Origin: Anaerolineae bacterium
GTDB taxonomy: Bacteria > Chloroflexota > Anaerolineae > Anaerolineales > Anaerolineaceae
Assembly (NCBI GenBank): GCA_013314735.1
Contig: JABUFD010000001.1
Location: forward strand, 186,001-250,000
Direction of reading: 5' to 3'
DNA: 64,000 nucleotides
Below, one piece after another: positions 1 to 10,049 of the stretch. The notes beneath the pieces are model-generated. The model saw nothing but the letters and a program-made list of their open reading frames with translations, was not told where the DNA came from and did no database searches. How positions within the stretch are numbered: position 1 is the stretch's first letter; every line of letters starts with the position of its first letter. Made by a program: the position numbers and the translations under genes.

Positions 1-568
1 CAAGCCAGAAACGGCAGGCATCGAACATGGCTGCTTTTACTTCAGGATTGCGCCAGTTGAGATCCGGCTGCCATTTGGCAAAGTGGTGGTAGTAATATTG
101 CCCGGTGCGTTCATCGTATTCCCAGGCGGACCCGCCGAAAACGGATTCCCAGTTGTTGGGTGGTGCATCACCAATGCCGTCACGCCAGATATACCAATCA
201 CGTTTGGGATTGTCGCGGCTGCTGCTGGAGTCGATGAACCATTGGTGTTCATGCGAAGTATGGTTAAGCACCATATCGAGGATAACACGGATGCCGCGCT
301 GATGGGCCTGATCGAGGAACATTTTAAAATCGTCCAATGTACCGTATTCAGGATTGACAGCGGTGTAGTCGGCAATATCATACCCCACATCCATCTGGGG
401 GGATGGGTAGTGTGGAGAGAGCCAGATCGCATCGATTCCGAGTGATTGCAGGTAGTCCAGTTTGCTGATGATACCGGGGATATCCCCGATTCCATCGCCG
501 TTGGCATCCGCAAAACTACGCGGATAGATCTGATAAAAAACAGCGGTCTCCCACCAGGGTTTGTTCAT
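1..568 (-). CDS. GH13 alpha-glucosidase / oligo-1,6-glucosidase, N-terminal part (3' end outside window)
   Basis: Reading the minus strand from an ATG at 568 gives 189 residues without a stop, running off the window edge. The start MNKPWWETAVFYQIYPRSF and the later DANGDGIGDIPGI, GIDAIWLSPHYPSP, VILDMVLNHTS and WQPDLNWRNPEV segments are those of the TIM-barrel N-terminus of GH13 alpha-glucosidases that hydrolyse terminal alpha-1,4 or alpha-1,6 glucose from malto- or isomalto-oligosaccharides. The catalytic Asp and Glu lie beyond the edge. An AAGGAC ribosome site sits 7 bases before the ATG. No signal peptide is visible, so the enzyme should be cytoplasmic. It is divergent from uvrA. Exact substrate preference cannot be told from this half. 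Confidence 0.93.
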   Translation of the reverse strand, partial: MNKPWWETAVFYQIYPRSFADANGDGIGDIPGIISKLDYLQSLGIDAIWLSPHYPSPQMDVGYDIADYTAVNPEYGTLDDFKMFLDQAHQRGIRVILDMVLNHTSHEHQWFIDSSSSRDNPKRDWYIWRDGIGDAPPNNWESVFGGSAWEYDERTGQYYYHHFAKWQPDLNWRNPEVKAAMFDACRFWL

Positions 569-624
569 TGGTGATGTCCTTATCAATTTTGGTTCCAGCC
601 AGAATTATTTGGGGTCTGAAAATA

Positions 625-633
625 ATTATATCA
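625..633 (-). promoter_or_regulatory. Extended -10 promoter of the GH13 gene
   Basis: On the minus strand the sequence reads TGATATAAT, an extended -10 element (TGn plus perfect TATAAT), about 57 bases before the GH13 start codon. No good -35 hexamer is seen 17 bases upstream, as is usual for extended -10 promoters. Confidence 0.5.
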
Positions 634-660
634 GAATTCATTCCTGTAAAAGCGGTAAAT

Positions 661-689
661 TTGATTCAAGTGCGGGTTTCAGGTAGAAT
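661..689 (+). promoter_or_regulatory. Candidate uvrA promoter
   Basis: TTGATT at 661-666 and TAGAAT at 684-689 are separated by 17 bases, giving a plausible sigma-70 promoter ahead of uvrA with a leader of about 85 bases. It is back to back with the GH13 promoter. Confidence 0.4.
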
Positions 690-721
690 CATATAGCTGA
701 TTCCACACGGGTACTTTTGTA

Positions 722-733
722 GTACAATTGTTC
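722..733 (+). promoter_or_regulatory. LexA/DinR-like operator upstream of uvrA
   Basis: GTACAATTGTTC fits the Gram-positive-type LexA box GAAC-N4-GTTC with one mismatch, 47 bases before the uvrA start and downstream of the candidate promoter. uvrA is a classic SOS gene, so the position makes sense. An overlapping repeat, GTACT-N5-AGTAC, lies at 711-725. The LexA specificity of this organism is unknown to me, so this stays a candidate. Confidence 0.35.
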
Positions 734-780
734 TGGAATGTGGTAAATCAAAAATTGATTGGTAACGGCAGGTGACGGGC

Positions 781-3702
781 ATGTCTGATAACGCGATTCG
801 TGTGGTGGGCGCACGCCAGCACAATTTGAAAAACATCACGGTTGAGATTCCACGGGATCAACTGGTGGTGATCACTGGCTTATCGGGTTCAGGGAAATCT
901 TCTCTGGCATTTGATACGATCTTTGCTGAAGGTCAACGGCGCTATGTGGAGTCGCTTTCCGCGTATGCCCGGCAGTTTCTGGGGCAGATGGAGAAGCCGG
1001 ATGTGGATGCCATCGAGGGCCTTTCTCCGGCCGTATCGATTGACCAGAAATCCACCTCCCGCAATCCGCGTTCCACCGTCGGCACCGTGACGGAAGTTTA
1101 TGATTACCTGCGCTTGCTGTACGCGCGCATCGGCACACCGCATTGTCCGCATTGTGGCCGCGAGGTAGGCAGCCAGAGTGACCAGGAGATGGTGGATGCG
1201 ATTAAAGCCCTCCCTGAAGGCAGTCGTCTGATGTTGCTCGCACCGGTAGTGCGTGGCCGTAAAGGCACCTACCAGGCGGTTTTCGATGAAATCCGTAAAG
1301 CCGGTTTTTTGCGTGTGCGTGTGGACGGCTACATTTACAACATTGAAGATGATATCGAATTGGATCGCTACAAGGCGCACGACATTGAGGTGGTGATTGA
1401 CCGCTTGGTACTGCGCTCCGGCATGACTGAGGAGGAGGAGCAGGCCTTCAATACTCGCCTGACCGATTCTGTCGAAACTTCGCTGCGGGTGGGAGAAGGC
1501 TATATGGTGGTGGTGGATGTCACCAGCGAGCCGCAGCAGGAATTCCGTTTTTCTGAGAACTTTGCCTGCCCGGAACATGGTCCGGTGCTGCAGGAAATTG
1601 AACCGCGCACCTTTTCATTTAATACCCCCCACGGCGCCTGTCCTGAATGCCAGGGACTGGGTGAAAAAATGGAACTGGACCCTGAATTGATCATCCCCAA
1701 TGATGAACTTTCGATCAATGAGGGTGGGATAGCAGCGATGGAATTTGCGGCGATGAATGAGAAATCTGCGCGCCGGACAGATACATACTACACCCAGGTA
1801 TTGAAAGCGTTCTGCGACCGCCACCACATTCACATGGATGTTCCCATCCGCGAACTGCCTGATGAACAGCGCCGTATTCTGCTGTATGGCGGCGGCGATG
1901 ATGTGTTTTCGATCGACCTGATCAATAAGGACACCACGTATAAGAATTACAAAGTGCGTTTTGGCGGAATCATCACCAACTTGCAGCGGCGTTTCCAGGA
2001 AACCAATTCCGAATACATCCGTCAGAAGATTAACGAATTCATGAGCGCAAAGCCCTGCCCGGTTTGTCATGGTACGCGGCTGCGCGCTGAAGCCCTGGGA
2101 GTAACGATTGATGGCAAGAATGTGATCGATGTCACCGACGCACCGGTGAAAACAACCAAGTACTGGATTGCGCGGTTGTTGAACCGTGAAATACCATTAA
2201 CCAACACCCAATATATTATCGCGGAGCGCATCCTCAAAGAAATCGACGCCCGTTTGGGATTTTTGGTGAATGTCGGGCTTGATTACCTGACCCTGCGGCG
2301 ATCAGCTGCAACGCTTTCGGGAGGGGAAGCCCAGCGCATCCGCCTGGCAACCCAGGTGGGCTCGCAGTTGATGGGTGTGCTGTACGTGTTGGATGAGCCT
2401 TCGATCGGGCTGCATCCGCGTGACAATATGCGGCTGCTGGAAACCCTCAAAGGGTTGCGTGATATTGGCAACACTGTGCTTGTGGTGGAGCACGACGAAG
2501 AGACCATTCTCAATGCGGATTGGATCGTTGACCTGGGCCCGAAGGCAGGTGAGTTTGGGGGTGAGTTGGTGGCGGAAGGTACGGTGCAGGATATCATTGC
2601 CAGTGAGCGGTCCCTCACGGGGGCGTACCTATCGCACCGCCTCGAAGTTCCCTACCCGGACAAGCGCCGTGAAGGCAATGGCAAACACCTGACGGTGGTT
2701 GGCGCAGCGGAAAACAATTTGAAAAATGTGACCGTGGAAATCCCCCTGGGGAAATTGGTGTGTATCACCGGTGTATCCGGTTCCGGGAAATCCACCCTGA
2801 TGGTGGATGTGCTCTATGAAGCCCTGGCGCACCAGCTCAACCGCGCCCACACTCATCCCGGGAAGTATGAACGGATCGAAGGGGTGGATTATCTTGACAA
2901 GATCATCAATATTGACCAGAGTCCGATCGGCCGCACACCGCGCTCCAATCCGGGCACCTATACCGGCGTATTTGATGAAATCCGCAAGCTGTTCGCGGAA
3001 TTGCCGGAAAGCAAGATGCGCGGCTACCAGGCAGGGCGGTTTTCATTCAATGTGCGCGGCGGGCGTTGTGAAGCCTGCCAGGGTCAGGGGCAATTGAAGA
3101 TCGAAATGCAATTCCTGCCGGATGTTTATGTGCCGTGTGATGTGTGCCATGGGGCTCGCTTTAACCGCGAAACTCTCCAGGTTCGCTACAAGGGTATGAG
3201 TATCGCTGACCTGCTGGATATGACCGTGGAAAAAGGACTGGATTTCTTTGAAGCCTTTCCCAAAATCAGCAGCCGGCTGGAGACGTTGAACGATGTCGGC
3301 CTCGGGTATGTGCGCATCGGGCAGGCGGCAACCACGCTCTCCGGCGGTGAAGCCCAGCGGGTGAAACTGGCCAAAGAGTTATCGCGCCGTGCCACCGGGC
3401 GCACATTGTACGTCCTGGATGAGCCTTCGGTGGGTCTGCATGCGGCGGACGTGCATAAACTGATCGAAGTGCTGCAGCGGCTGGTAGACCAGGGCAATTC
3501 TGTCCTGATCATTGAGCATAATCTTGATATCATTAAAGTTGCGGATTACATCATCGATATGGGACCGGAAGGCGGTGACGCCGGGGGGGAGATCATTGCC
3601 ACTGGAACCCCCGAGCAAATCTGCACGATGGAGCAATCCTTTACCGGACATTACCTGCGCCGTTATCTGCGTGACTACCATACCGACCGCGTGTGTGACT
3701 GA
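781..3702 (+). CDS. uvrA: Excinuclease ABC subunit A (UvrA)
   Basis: UvrA recognises bulky DNA lesions and loads UvrB in nucleotide excision repair. The 973-residue product has the full family layout: a first Walker A (GLSGSGKSS) near residue 30, a zinc-binding CPHC...CPEC region, an ABC signature LSGGEAQR near 510, a second Walker A (GVSGSGKST) near 665, the CEAC...CDVC zinc module that binds damaged DNA near 765-790, and a second LSGGEAQR near 853. An in-frame GTG lies at 772, but the ATG at 781 has AGGTGA five bases upstream and is preferred. The gene appears monocistronic, possibly under LexA control. Confidence 0.98.
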   Translation: MSDNAIRVVGARQHNLKNITVEIPRDQLVVITGLSGSGKSSLAFDTIFAEGQRRYVESLSAYARQFLGQMEKPDVDAIEGLSPAVSIDQKSTSRNPRSTVGTVTEVYDYLRLLYARIGTPHCPHCGREVGSQSDQEMVDAIKALPEGSRLMLLAPVVRGRKGTYQAVFDEIRKAGFLRVRVDGYIYNIEDDIELDRYKAHDIEVVIDRLVLRSGMTEEEEQAFNTRLTDSVETSLRVGEGYMVVVDVTSEPQQEFRFSENFACPEHGPVLQEIEPRTFSFNTPHGACPECQGLGEKMELDPELIIPNDELSINEGGIAAMEFAAMNEKSARRTDTYYTQVLKAFCDRHHIHMDVPIRELPDEQRRILLYGGGDDVFSIDLINKDTTYKNYKVRFGGIITNLQRRFQETNSEYIRQKINEFMSAKPCPVCHGTRLRAEALGVTIDGKNVIDVTDAPVKTTKYWIARLLNREIPLTNTQYIIAERILKEIDARLGFLVNVGLDYLTLRRSAATLSGGEAQRIRLATQVGSQLMGVLYVLDEPSIGLHPRDNMRLLETLKGLRDIGNTVLVVEHDEETILNADWIVDLGPKAGEFGGELVAEGTVQDIIASERSLTGAYLSHRLEVPYPDKRREGNGKHLTVVGAAENNLKNVTVEIPLGKLVCITGVSGSGKSTLMVDVLYEALAHQLNRAHTHPGKYERIEGVDYLDKIINIDQSPIGRTPRSNPGTYTGVFDEIRKLFAELPESKMRGYQAGRFSFNVRGGRCEACQGQGQLKIEMQFLPDVYVPCDVCHGARFNRETLQVRYKGMSIADLLDMTVEKGLDFFEAFPKISSRLETLNDVGLGYVRIGQAATTLSGGEAQRVKLAKELSRRATGRTLYVLDEPSVGLHAADVHKLIEVLQRLVDQGNSVLIIEHNLDIIKVADYIIDMGPEGGDAGGEIIATGTPEQICTMEQSFTGHYLRRYLRDYHTDRVCD

Positions 3703-3774
3703 CTGATTGAAAACCTGAAAGACAGGCGGTCGTTTTTACTTGTCCCGCAGGCCAGGTTACGCTACACTTGACGG

Positions 3775-5004
3775 ATGAAAAGATTCCTGGGGCGTATCCG
3801 CGATTCAGCAGCCATCCGCGGTTCGATGTATTTTGCCACTTATTGGTCAGCAATGGCATTGTATATGCCGTTCATGGCGTTGGATCTGTCACGCCGCGGT
3901 TTCAGCGGTGTGGAAATTGGTACCACGGGATCACTGCGCGCTCTGGTGATTCTGCTGGCTTCACCCCTCCTTTCGCGCCTGGCTGACCGAAAAGGATGCC
4001 GGGTTCGGATGTTAAGTAGCAGTGCGCTGGTGAGTGCGTTCATCATCATCGCCATGATGTTTCCGCAAACCTTCCCCTGGCTGCTGGTAGCCGTGAGCCT
4101 GCTGGCGCTGGCCAACGCACCGATTGATTCGCTGGGAAACGCGATCACAGTGCGCATGGCAAGCCGTTTTCAGGCAGACTTTGGCATGATGAGTTTCTGG
4201 GGAGCGCTATTTTACGCGGTGATGAACCTGCTGGCTGGCATCGCCTGGCAGGAATTGGGATTCCGTTGGATTTACCTGGCTTCGGCAGTGATGTTCCTGG
4301 TGGTCGGCCTGGTTTCCGCGAAGTTGGATGAGCCGGTTGGCGATAAGCCTGCGCTTCAACCGGTGCCGGCGCTGCCGCTGGCAAAGCCTGCCAGCCGGGT
4401 GAGAACCTCCACCATCCTGTTTCTTGGGGTGTGGTTCCTGTTTTCCTTCTCGTTCTTTGTGGCCTTCAATTTCACCGCGCCGTTCCTGGATCGGCTGGGT
4501 GCCTCCGAAATGATGATCGGGCTGGTAGGAACCACGGTGGGGGTTGGCGGGATGTTGGCACGGGGCGGCAGCCGGAAGATTATGGATCGCTTCCACCTTG
4601 AGGCGGTGTTAATCACCGGGTTGGTGGTGTCGATCGTGCCGATGGTAGTATATGGGTTTTCAAAAAATGTATTGGTGATTATCCTGGTCAGTATAATCCG
4701 CGGAGCTGGCTGGGCCTTGTTTTCGGTTGGCACCATCAGCTTCATTGATCGGCAGGCTTCGGTGGAAAATGCCGGCACGCTGCAAAGCGTGGTGGTGATG
4801 CTAAGTACATTGTCTAGTATCATCGCCAGCCCGATCACCGGCAGCCTGTTTGACCGCAATCCATCAATGATGTTCGTGGTCAGCACCTGCGGGGTTGTGG
4901 CTGCCCTGGCACTGATGCTTGTGGTGCGGATGGTTCAAAAAAAGGAAACAACCGCGCCTGTCCTGCAAGAGAACCGGCAGGAATTCCCAGGCCAATTTTG
5001 TTAA
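3775..5004 (+). CDS. MFS transporter, 12 transmembrane helices
   Basis: A 409-residue, highly hydrophobic protein with the two-bundle pattern of the major facilitator superfamily. The first half starts YFATYWSAMALYMPFMALDL and has the loop 2-3 basic motif RLADRKGCRVR. A charged, Pro-rich central loop (about residues 185-205) separates it from the second half. The family moves small solutes with ions, or exports drugs, across the inner membrane. It resembles the MFS_1-like group that includes sugar and nucleoside symporters, but no substrate can be assigned. The ATG at 3775 has only a weak ribosome site. It lies 72 bases after uvrA, with only a weak hairpin between. Confidence 0.85.
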   Translation: MKRFLGRIRDSAAIRGSMYFATYWSAMALYMPFMALDLSRRGFSGVEIGTTGSLRALVILLASPLLSRLADRKGCRVRMLSSSALVSAFIIIAMMFPQTFPWLLVAVSLLALANAPIDSLGNAITVRMASRFQADFGMMSFWGALFYAVMNLLAGIAWQELGFRWIYLASAVMFLVVGLVSAKLDEPVGDKPALQPVPALPLAKPASRVRTSTILFLGVWFLFSFSFFVAFNFTAPFLDRLGASEMMIGLVGTTVGVGGMLARGGSRKIMDRFHLEAVLITGLVVSIVPMVVYGFSKNVLVIILVSIIRGAGWALFSVGTISFIDRQASVENAGTLQSVVVMLSTLSSIIASPITGSLFDRNPSMMFVVSTCGVVAALALMLVVRMVQKKETTAPVLQENRQEFPGQFC

Positions 5005-5102
5005 AATTTGATAAAACTGTCCATGATGACCCGTGATTCGCGGTAGCTTGCTGTATACTCAATAGTGAATGTGATCCCACCGATTTGTTGATGGATGGTG
5101 CC

Positions 5103-7265
5103 ATGGCTGGTAAAGATACTGAATTGATTGATGTCAGCAGTCCTGAAAATTTGATTAACCGCGAGCTGGGGATGCTGGAATTTCAGCGGCGTGTGCTGGA
5201 TGAAGCCAAAGACACCAGCAATCCTCTGCTGGAGCGGGTGCGTTTTCTTTCGATATTGGGGTCCAACCTGGACGAATTTTTCATGGTGCGGGTTGGGGGT
5301 TTGTTTCTCCAAAACATGGAAGGGATTACAACCCTATCGATGGACGGCCTCACTCCGGCAGAACAGTTGGCGGATATCCGGCAGGTTGCCAACCAGTTGA
5401 TGGCCGAAGGCCGTCAGTACTTCAATGAGGTATTGATGCCGGAACTTGAAAATGCCGGTATCCATCTGCTGCCGTATGGCAGCCTGAGTGGCAAGCAGCA
5501 GGAGACCCTGCGTGAATATTTCCGTGAAGTTGTCTACCCGATCCTGACCCCGCTTGCCTTTGACCCTGGACACCCGTTTCCGCATATCTCAAATCTGAGC
5601 GTTAACCTGGCGGTCTTGTTGCGGGATGAAGAGGGGTTACAGCATTTTGCCCGTGTCAAAGTCCCCGATTCATTGGGACACCTGGTGCCCTTGAAGCGTT
5701 CATCCGGCAGTGTGAAACGGGATGGAACAGTTCCATTTCATCATTACTTTGTGTGGCTGTATGATGTGATCCTGGCGAACCTGCAGGACCTGTTTCCGGG
5801 GATGGAAATTGTTGAGGCGCATCCTTTCCACGTTGTTCGAAATGCTGATTTTGAGATTCAGCAAATTGAGTCAGAAGACTTGATGTCAGCGATCGAAGAA
5901 GAAATCCGCAAGCGGCGCTTCGGGCCGGTAGTGCGCTTATTGGTCTTTGAATCCATGCCAAAGGATATGCTTGGCATCTTGCTGGAAAATTTGCGGGTGG
6001 ATCAGCGTGATGTGTACCGATTGAAGCACGAACCATTGGTGCTGGTGTCACTGGCGCAAATCGCTTCCATCGACCGATATGACCTGCATTATCCCCTATA
6101 TACCCCCAGGATACCGCGTTTTTTGCGGGTAGAAGGTGTCTCAGAGGAGCCGGTCATCTTCTCGGCCATCCGGAAGGGAAATTTCCTGCTGCATCATCCT
6201 TATGATAGTTTCACCCCGACGGTGGAATTTCTTAACACCGCTGCCCGTGATCCGAAAGTGATGGCAATCAAAGCAACCCTGTATCGGGTTGGCAAGAACT
6301 CACCGATTGTCAAAGCCCTGTTGGAAGCCAGTCGCGATTATGGGAAACAGGTGGCAGTGCTGGTGGAACTGAAAGCGCGTTTTGACGAAGAAAGCAACAT
6401 CGAGTGGGCGCGGATGCTGGAGCAGGAAGGTGTGCATGTAACGTATGGTGTGATGGGATTGAAGACCCATTCCAAAATGATCATGGTTGTGCGCAATGAA
6501 GGTGATGCGATTCGCCGCTATCTGCATTTGGGAACGGGCAACTATAACCATCACACCGCTCAATTGTATGAAGATATCGGCATGTTCACCTGTGACGACG
6601 CGATTGCAGAAGATGCGACCGACCTGTTTAATTTGTTGACCGGATATTCGCGCAAAAGGGATTACAAAAAATTGCTGGTTGCACCGATTAACCTGCGCTC
6701 AGCGATCGCAGCAAAAATCCTGCGAGAAATCGATCATCAGAGCCAGGGGCATAAAGGGTATTTGATCTTCAAGATCAATGCACTGGTGGATAGCGGCATG
6801 ATCCAACTGCTGTACCGGGCTTCACAGGCAGGGGTTAAAATTGTGTTATTGATCCGCGGTACCAGTTGCCTGCGGCCGGGGATACCCGGATTGAGCGAAA
6901 ACATCCGCGTGATTAGCATCCTGGGACGATACCTGGAACATAGCCGGATTTACTATTTCCATAACGGTGGTGATGAGGAAATCTGGATGGGCAGCGCCGA
7001 CCTGATGCAGCGAAACCTCGACCGCCGGGTGGAAACATTATTCCCCCTGGAGGATCCCGAGATGGTACGCTATGTACGTGACCAGGTGCTGCGTGTATAC
7101 CTGCAGGACAACACCAAGGCACGCATGATGCGTCCGGACGGCTCTTATTACCGCCTGAAACCCGTCAATGGGGCAGCACCATTTTCGATTCAACGCCATT
7201 TCATGTATGACCGCCAGGTGCAGGAACGTGAAGCGGCGGAAGAAAGCTCGGAAGGGCGGAATTAA
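5103..7265 (+). CDS. ppk1: Polyphosphate kinase 1
   Basis: PPK1 reversibly polymerises the gamma-phosphate of ATP into polyphosphate. The product (720 residues counted from ATG 5103) has the N-terminal helical domain (NRELGMLEFQRRVLDEA), the head domain and two phospholipase D-like C-terminal domains. The autophosphorylated histidine is His456 in LKTHSKMIMV, followed by the LHLGTGNYN motif. The second catalytic histidine is His613 in YLEHSRIYYF. TTG 5085 and ATG 5091 are alternative in-frame starts, but 5103 has a partial GGATGG site. An MFS gene begins 5 bases after its stop, so the two are probably cotranscribed. A PPK2-family kinase is encoded at 20.6 kb. Confidence 0.97.
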   Translation: MAGKDTELIDVSSPENLINRELGMLEFQRRVLDEAKDTSNPLLERVRFLSILGSNLDEFFMVRVGGLFLQNMEGITTLSMDGLTPAEQLADIRQVANQLMAEGRQYFNEVLMPELENAGIHLLPYGSLSGKQQETLREYFREVVYPILTPLAFDPGHPFPHISNLSVNLAVLLRDEEGLQHFARVKVPDSLGHLVPLKRSSGSVKRDGTVPFHHYFVWLYDVILANLQDLFPGMEIVEAHPFHVVRNADFEIQQIESEDLMSAIEEEIRKRRFGPVVRLLVFESMPKDMLGILLENLRVDQRDVYRLKHEPLVLVSLAQIASIDRYDLHYPLYTPRIPRFLRVEGVSEEPVIFSAIRKGNFLLHHPYDSFTPTVEFLNTAARDPKVMAIKATLYRVGKNSPIVKALLEASRDYGKQVAVLVELKARFDEESNIEWARMLEQEGVHVTYGVMGLKTHSKMIMVVRNEGDAIRRYLHLGTGNYNHHTAQLYEDIGMFTCDDAIAEDATDLFNLLTGYSRKRDYKKLLVAPINLRSAIAAKILREIDHQSQGHKGYLIFKINALVDSGMIQLLYRASQAGVKIVLLIRGTSCLRPGIPGLSENIRVISILGRYLEHSRIYYFHNGGDEEIWMGSADLMQRNLDRRVETLFPLEDPEMVRYVRDQVLRVYLQDNTKARMMRPDGSYYRLKPVNGAAPFSIQRHFMYDRQVQEREAAEESSEGRN

Positions 7266-7270
7266 CCCGG

Positions 7271-8521
7271 TTGCCTGCCAGGTTGAAGAAACCCGGGTTC
7301 ATCTACCTGTACCTGATCCGCGGGGCGGGTGCACTTTTGTTTTCACTTGCCTTTTCACTGGATATGATCTACTTCTACCAGACGGTAGGGATGAATGCGC
7401 TGCAAATGGTACTGGTTGGCACCACTCTCGAAATCACCATCCTGCTTTTCGAAGTGCCGACAGGAATTGTGGCAGATGTGTTCAGCCGTCGGTTATCCGT
7501 GCTGCTGGGGTATGTTTTGGTTGGCTGCGGCATTGTACTGAGCGGAGCAGTGCCGGTCTTTGGCGTTATATTGTTGGCGCAGGTGTTATGGGGGTTGGGT
7601 GCCACCTGTTTATCGGGTGCGACTGAAGCATGGCTTTCGGAGGAAATTGGAGAGGCGGCAGCCAATGAGGCGATCATCCTGGGCACACGGCCGGAACAAA
7701 TTGCCTCGATTCTGGGAATTGCGCTGGCAGCGTGGATCATGCCGTTCAATCGGGCTCTCCCGATGTTGATGGCGGGATTTCTGTTTCTCGTTATGGCGTT
7801 GCTCCTGGCTTTCATTATGCCGGAAACCGGTTTTGTGCGTCCTGATCATATAACCCAACACCCTCTACAGCAAATGAAACAGACTTTTTTGGACGGTTTG
7901 CGGATGACACGGAAAAGGCCGGCACTGAAACGTATTTTGCTGCTGGCAGTATTCTTTGCTGTTTATACAGAAGGCTTTGACCGTCTATGGATTCCCTTTG
8001 CCATGGACCAGTATCCATTTCCATCGTTTCCAGCGGAAACCTGGGTGGGAGGTGCGCAAATTACCGCACAATTCAGCGCATTTTTAATCCTGGGCTGGCT
8101 TCATAAAAGAGTGAACCTCCAGCAGCCGCGCACCTTGCTGCGTTTGTTGATCGGAATGAGTTTCCTGCTGCTGACATGCCTGGTGCTCTCGATCGCCACC
8201 CCATGGCTCTGGGCTGCCTTGCCGGCGTACGCCGGGATCATGATCATCCGTGAAATGCATGATCCATTCTACCGCACCTGGGTCAACCAGCGCCTGGAAC
8301 CTGCCACACGGGCTACGGTATTATCACTGAGCGGCCAGTTGGACGCCATCGGCCAGATCATTGGCGGTCCGATGATCGGCACCACTGCCCGGGTGTTTTC
8401 CAAGCGGGTGGGACTTGGTTTTTCGACACTGCTGTTGACCCCCGCGTTGTGGATCATAACCCGTCCAGCCCTGCGGGAAGATGTGCCAGAGCCTGTGCAG
8501 CAGGCGACTGAAGGAAGTTAG
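7271..8521 (+). CDS. MFS transporter following ppk1
   Basis: A 416-residue membrane protein with about 12 hydrophobic helices and the MFS motif A-like loop GIVADVFSRRLS after helix 2, plus GATCLSGATEAWLSEEIG in helix 4-5, a pattern seen in drug/proton antiporters and uncharacterised exporters. The likely start is TTG at 7271, five bases after the ppk1 stop, with the purine-rich GGAAGGGCGGA inside the end of ppk1. Translation is therefore probably coupled to ppk1. In-frame extension upstream is limited by a stop at 7229. The last four bases overlap the convergent TlpA-like gene. Substrate unknown; a role linked to phosphate or polyphosphate is only a guess from position. Confidence 0.82.
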   Translation: MPARLKKPGFIYLYLIRGAGALLFSLAFSLDMIYFYQTVGMNALQMVLVGTTLEITILLFEVPTGIVADVFSRRLSVLLGYVLVGCGIVLSGAVPVFGVILLAQVLWGLGATCLSGATEAWLSEEIGEAAANEAIILGTRPEQIASILGIALAAWIMPFNRALPMLMAGFLFLVMALLLAFIMPETGFVRPDHITQHPLQQMKQTFLDGLRMTRKRPALKRILLLAVFFAVYTEGFDRLWIPFAMDQYPFPSFPAETWVGGAQITAQFSAFLILGWLHKRVNLQQPRTLLRLLIGMSFLLLTCLVLSIATPWLWAALPAYAGIMIIREMHDPFYRTWVNQRLEPATRATVLSLSGQLDAIGQIIGGPMIGTTARVFSKRVGLGFSTLLLTPALWIITRPALREDVPEPVQQATEGS

Positions 8522-9159
8522 TCCCGCCCGCCTTGTGCCTCGAGGAATGCGTCAATGGCTGTGATGAAATCTTCCTGGCTTCGGTATCCACGCAGGCTGT
8601 TGTACAGTGTGCCGTCGGAATCAACCAGCAGATTGGTCGGCACGCCGGTGATGCCGGCTGCGCGGGTCAACTCCAGGCTGGTGTCCTGCCTAACCGGGAA
8701 GGTCAGTCCATATTCCTCGGCGAATTGCTGGACCTCTTCGGTTTCTGCGCCGGAAACCTCCAGCGCCAGCAGGTTGATCCTATCGCTGTACAACTCGTTG
8801 AGTTCTTCCAGGTGTTGTGCTTCATTGTGGCAATGCCCGCAGTGGATACTGAAAAAGATCAGCAGCAGTGGTTTGCCCTCAAACTCACTCCAATCCAGCG
8901 GAGTCCCGCTTCCATCCACCACCTGATAGTCAAAGACGATGAGAGAATCCTCGCTGGTATTCATGCTTTCTGCGGGTTGGGCGACAGTTCTGATGACAGC
9001 AGGCAGCGGGGTATGGGTGGCTGTTTGTGCTGGCTCCGGGCGAATTGCAGTGGGAATGACAGGAGCAGCGTCTGTACTGCGGCATCCCATCAGGATCAGC
9101 AGTGCCAGGGCGAAAAATGCGCGCTTAAAAGGTAAGGGAAATCGGCAGCTTACTTTCAT
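8518..9159 (-). CDS. TlpA/ResA-like thioredoxin-fold lipoprotein
   Basis: A 213-residue exported redox protein. The N-terminus has a basic stretch, a hydrophobic core and a lipobox LILMGC, so it should be lipid-anchored outside the membrane. A Pro/Thr linker follows, then a peroxiredoxin/thioredoxin domain with the active site CGHC in FFSIHCGHCHNEA and the cis-Pro region GITGVPTNLLVD. Proteins of this family reduce disulfides during cytochrome c maturation or in envelope proteins. ATG 9159 is chosen over the longer reading from 9234 because it starts the signal peptide and has AAAGGAA upstream. The gene converges on the MFS gene with a 4-bp stop overlap. Confidence 0.9.
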   Translation of the reverse strand: MKVSCRFPLPFKRAFFALALLILMGCRSTDAAPVIPTAIRPEPAQTATHTPLPAVIRTVAQPAESMNTSEDSLIVFDYQVVDGSGTPLDWSEFEGKPLLLIFFSIHCGHCHNEAQHLEELNELYSDRINLLALEVSGAETEEVQQFAEEYGLTFPVRQDTSLELTRAAGITGVPTNLLVDSDGTLYNSLRGYRSQEDFITAIDAFLEAQGGRD

Positions 9160-9280
9160 GCATGGTTCCTTTACGGTCCAATTCCATCTGGCTCCGGTTT
9201 CAACCTGCCGGATGGTTATGGCTGATTCTATCACAGGTAACTTCTGGTATGATAGAAAAAAGTAACCAGGAGGATCGTTA

Positions 9281-10003
9281 ATGGACGGAACACGGATTGA
9301 TGGGCGTCAGTGGAACGAAATGCGCCCAGTGCGGATGCAGGCAGGTTATGTGGATTACCCGGAAGGTTCGGTATTGATCGAAATGGGGAAAACACGGGTA
9401 TTGTGCAATGTCACCTATCAACAGGAAGTCCCTGCCTGGATGCGCGGTAAAGGCCGGGGATGGGTGACCGCCGAATATGCCATGCTGCCGAGGGCAACCC
9501 ACAGCCGCACCGAGCGCGAAACCCGCGGCCCCAAAGGCCGGACACAGGAAATCCAACGGCTGATCGGCCGCTCGCTGCGGATGGCGATGGATTTGGAAAA
9601 GCTGGGCGAATGCATGCTGTTGGTGGATTGCGATGTGATCCAGGCGGACGGTGGAACGCGAACAGCGGCCATTACCGGTGCTTATGCTGCCCTGGCATTG
9701 GCGGTGCAACGTCTACAGGAGCGTGGCCTTCTGGCGGTAGGTGTGTTGCGTCAGCCGGTGGCCGCGGTCAGCGTGGGGTTGGTCGCGGGAATGCCCTGTC
9801 TTGATCTATGTTATGCTGAGGATTCCAATGCCGAAGTGGATTTCAATGTGGTGATGGATGCCAGTGGGAAATTCATAGAAATCCAGGGAACAGCAGAAGC
9901 TTTCCCCTTTGACCGGGCGCAGCTGGACCAATTGTTGGGGTTGGCTTCGGATGGCATCACCAGCTTGTTTGACATCCAGCGGAAACTCATCGATAATGGA
10001 TAA
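9281..10003 (+). CDS. rph: Ribonuclease PH
   Basis: RNase PH is a phosphorolytic 3'-5' exoribonuclease that trims the 3' tail of tRNA precursors. The 240-residue product matches the family in length. It has the diagnostic segments DGRQWNEMRPV at the N-terminus, GKTRVLCNVTY, GKGRGWVTAEYAMLPRATH, the RTQEIQRLIGRSLR phosphate-binding region, and DCDVIQADGGTRTAAITG. A strong AGGAGG ribosome site lies 7-8 bases before the ATG, and a TATGAT -10-like element at 9248-9253 is the only visible promoter signal. The gene is divergent from the TlpA-like gene and about 46 bases ahead of the OsmC gene. Confidence 0.97.
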   Translation: MDGTRIDGRQWNEMRPVRMQAGYVDYPEGSVLIEMGKTRVLCNVTYQQEVPAWMRGKGRGWVTAEYAMLPRATHSRTERETRGPKGRTQEIQRLIGRSLRMAMDLEKLGECMLLVDCDVIQADGGTRTAAITGAYAALALAVQRLQERGLLAVGVLRQPVAAVSVGLVAGMPCLDLCYAEDSNAEVDFNVVMDASGKFIEIQGTAEAFPFDRAQLDQLLGLASDGITSLFDIQRKLIDNG

Positions 10004-10049
10004 GTACTCTATCAACCTGTAAGTGGCATCTATTGTGGGAGACACTGAT

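Noticed and set aside
889-1578. 229-codon minus-strand frame inside uvrA
   Set aside because: Antisense shadow of a strongly conserved gene; no family likeness.
3711-3742. Hairpin after uvrA as terminator
   Set aside because: Only a 4-bp stem precedes the T run; too weak to call.
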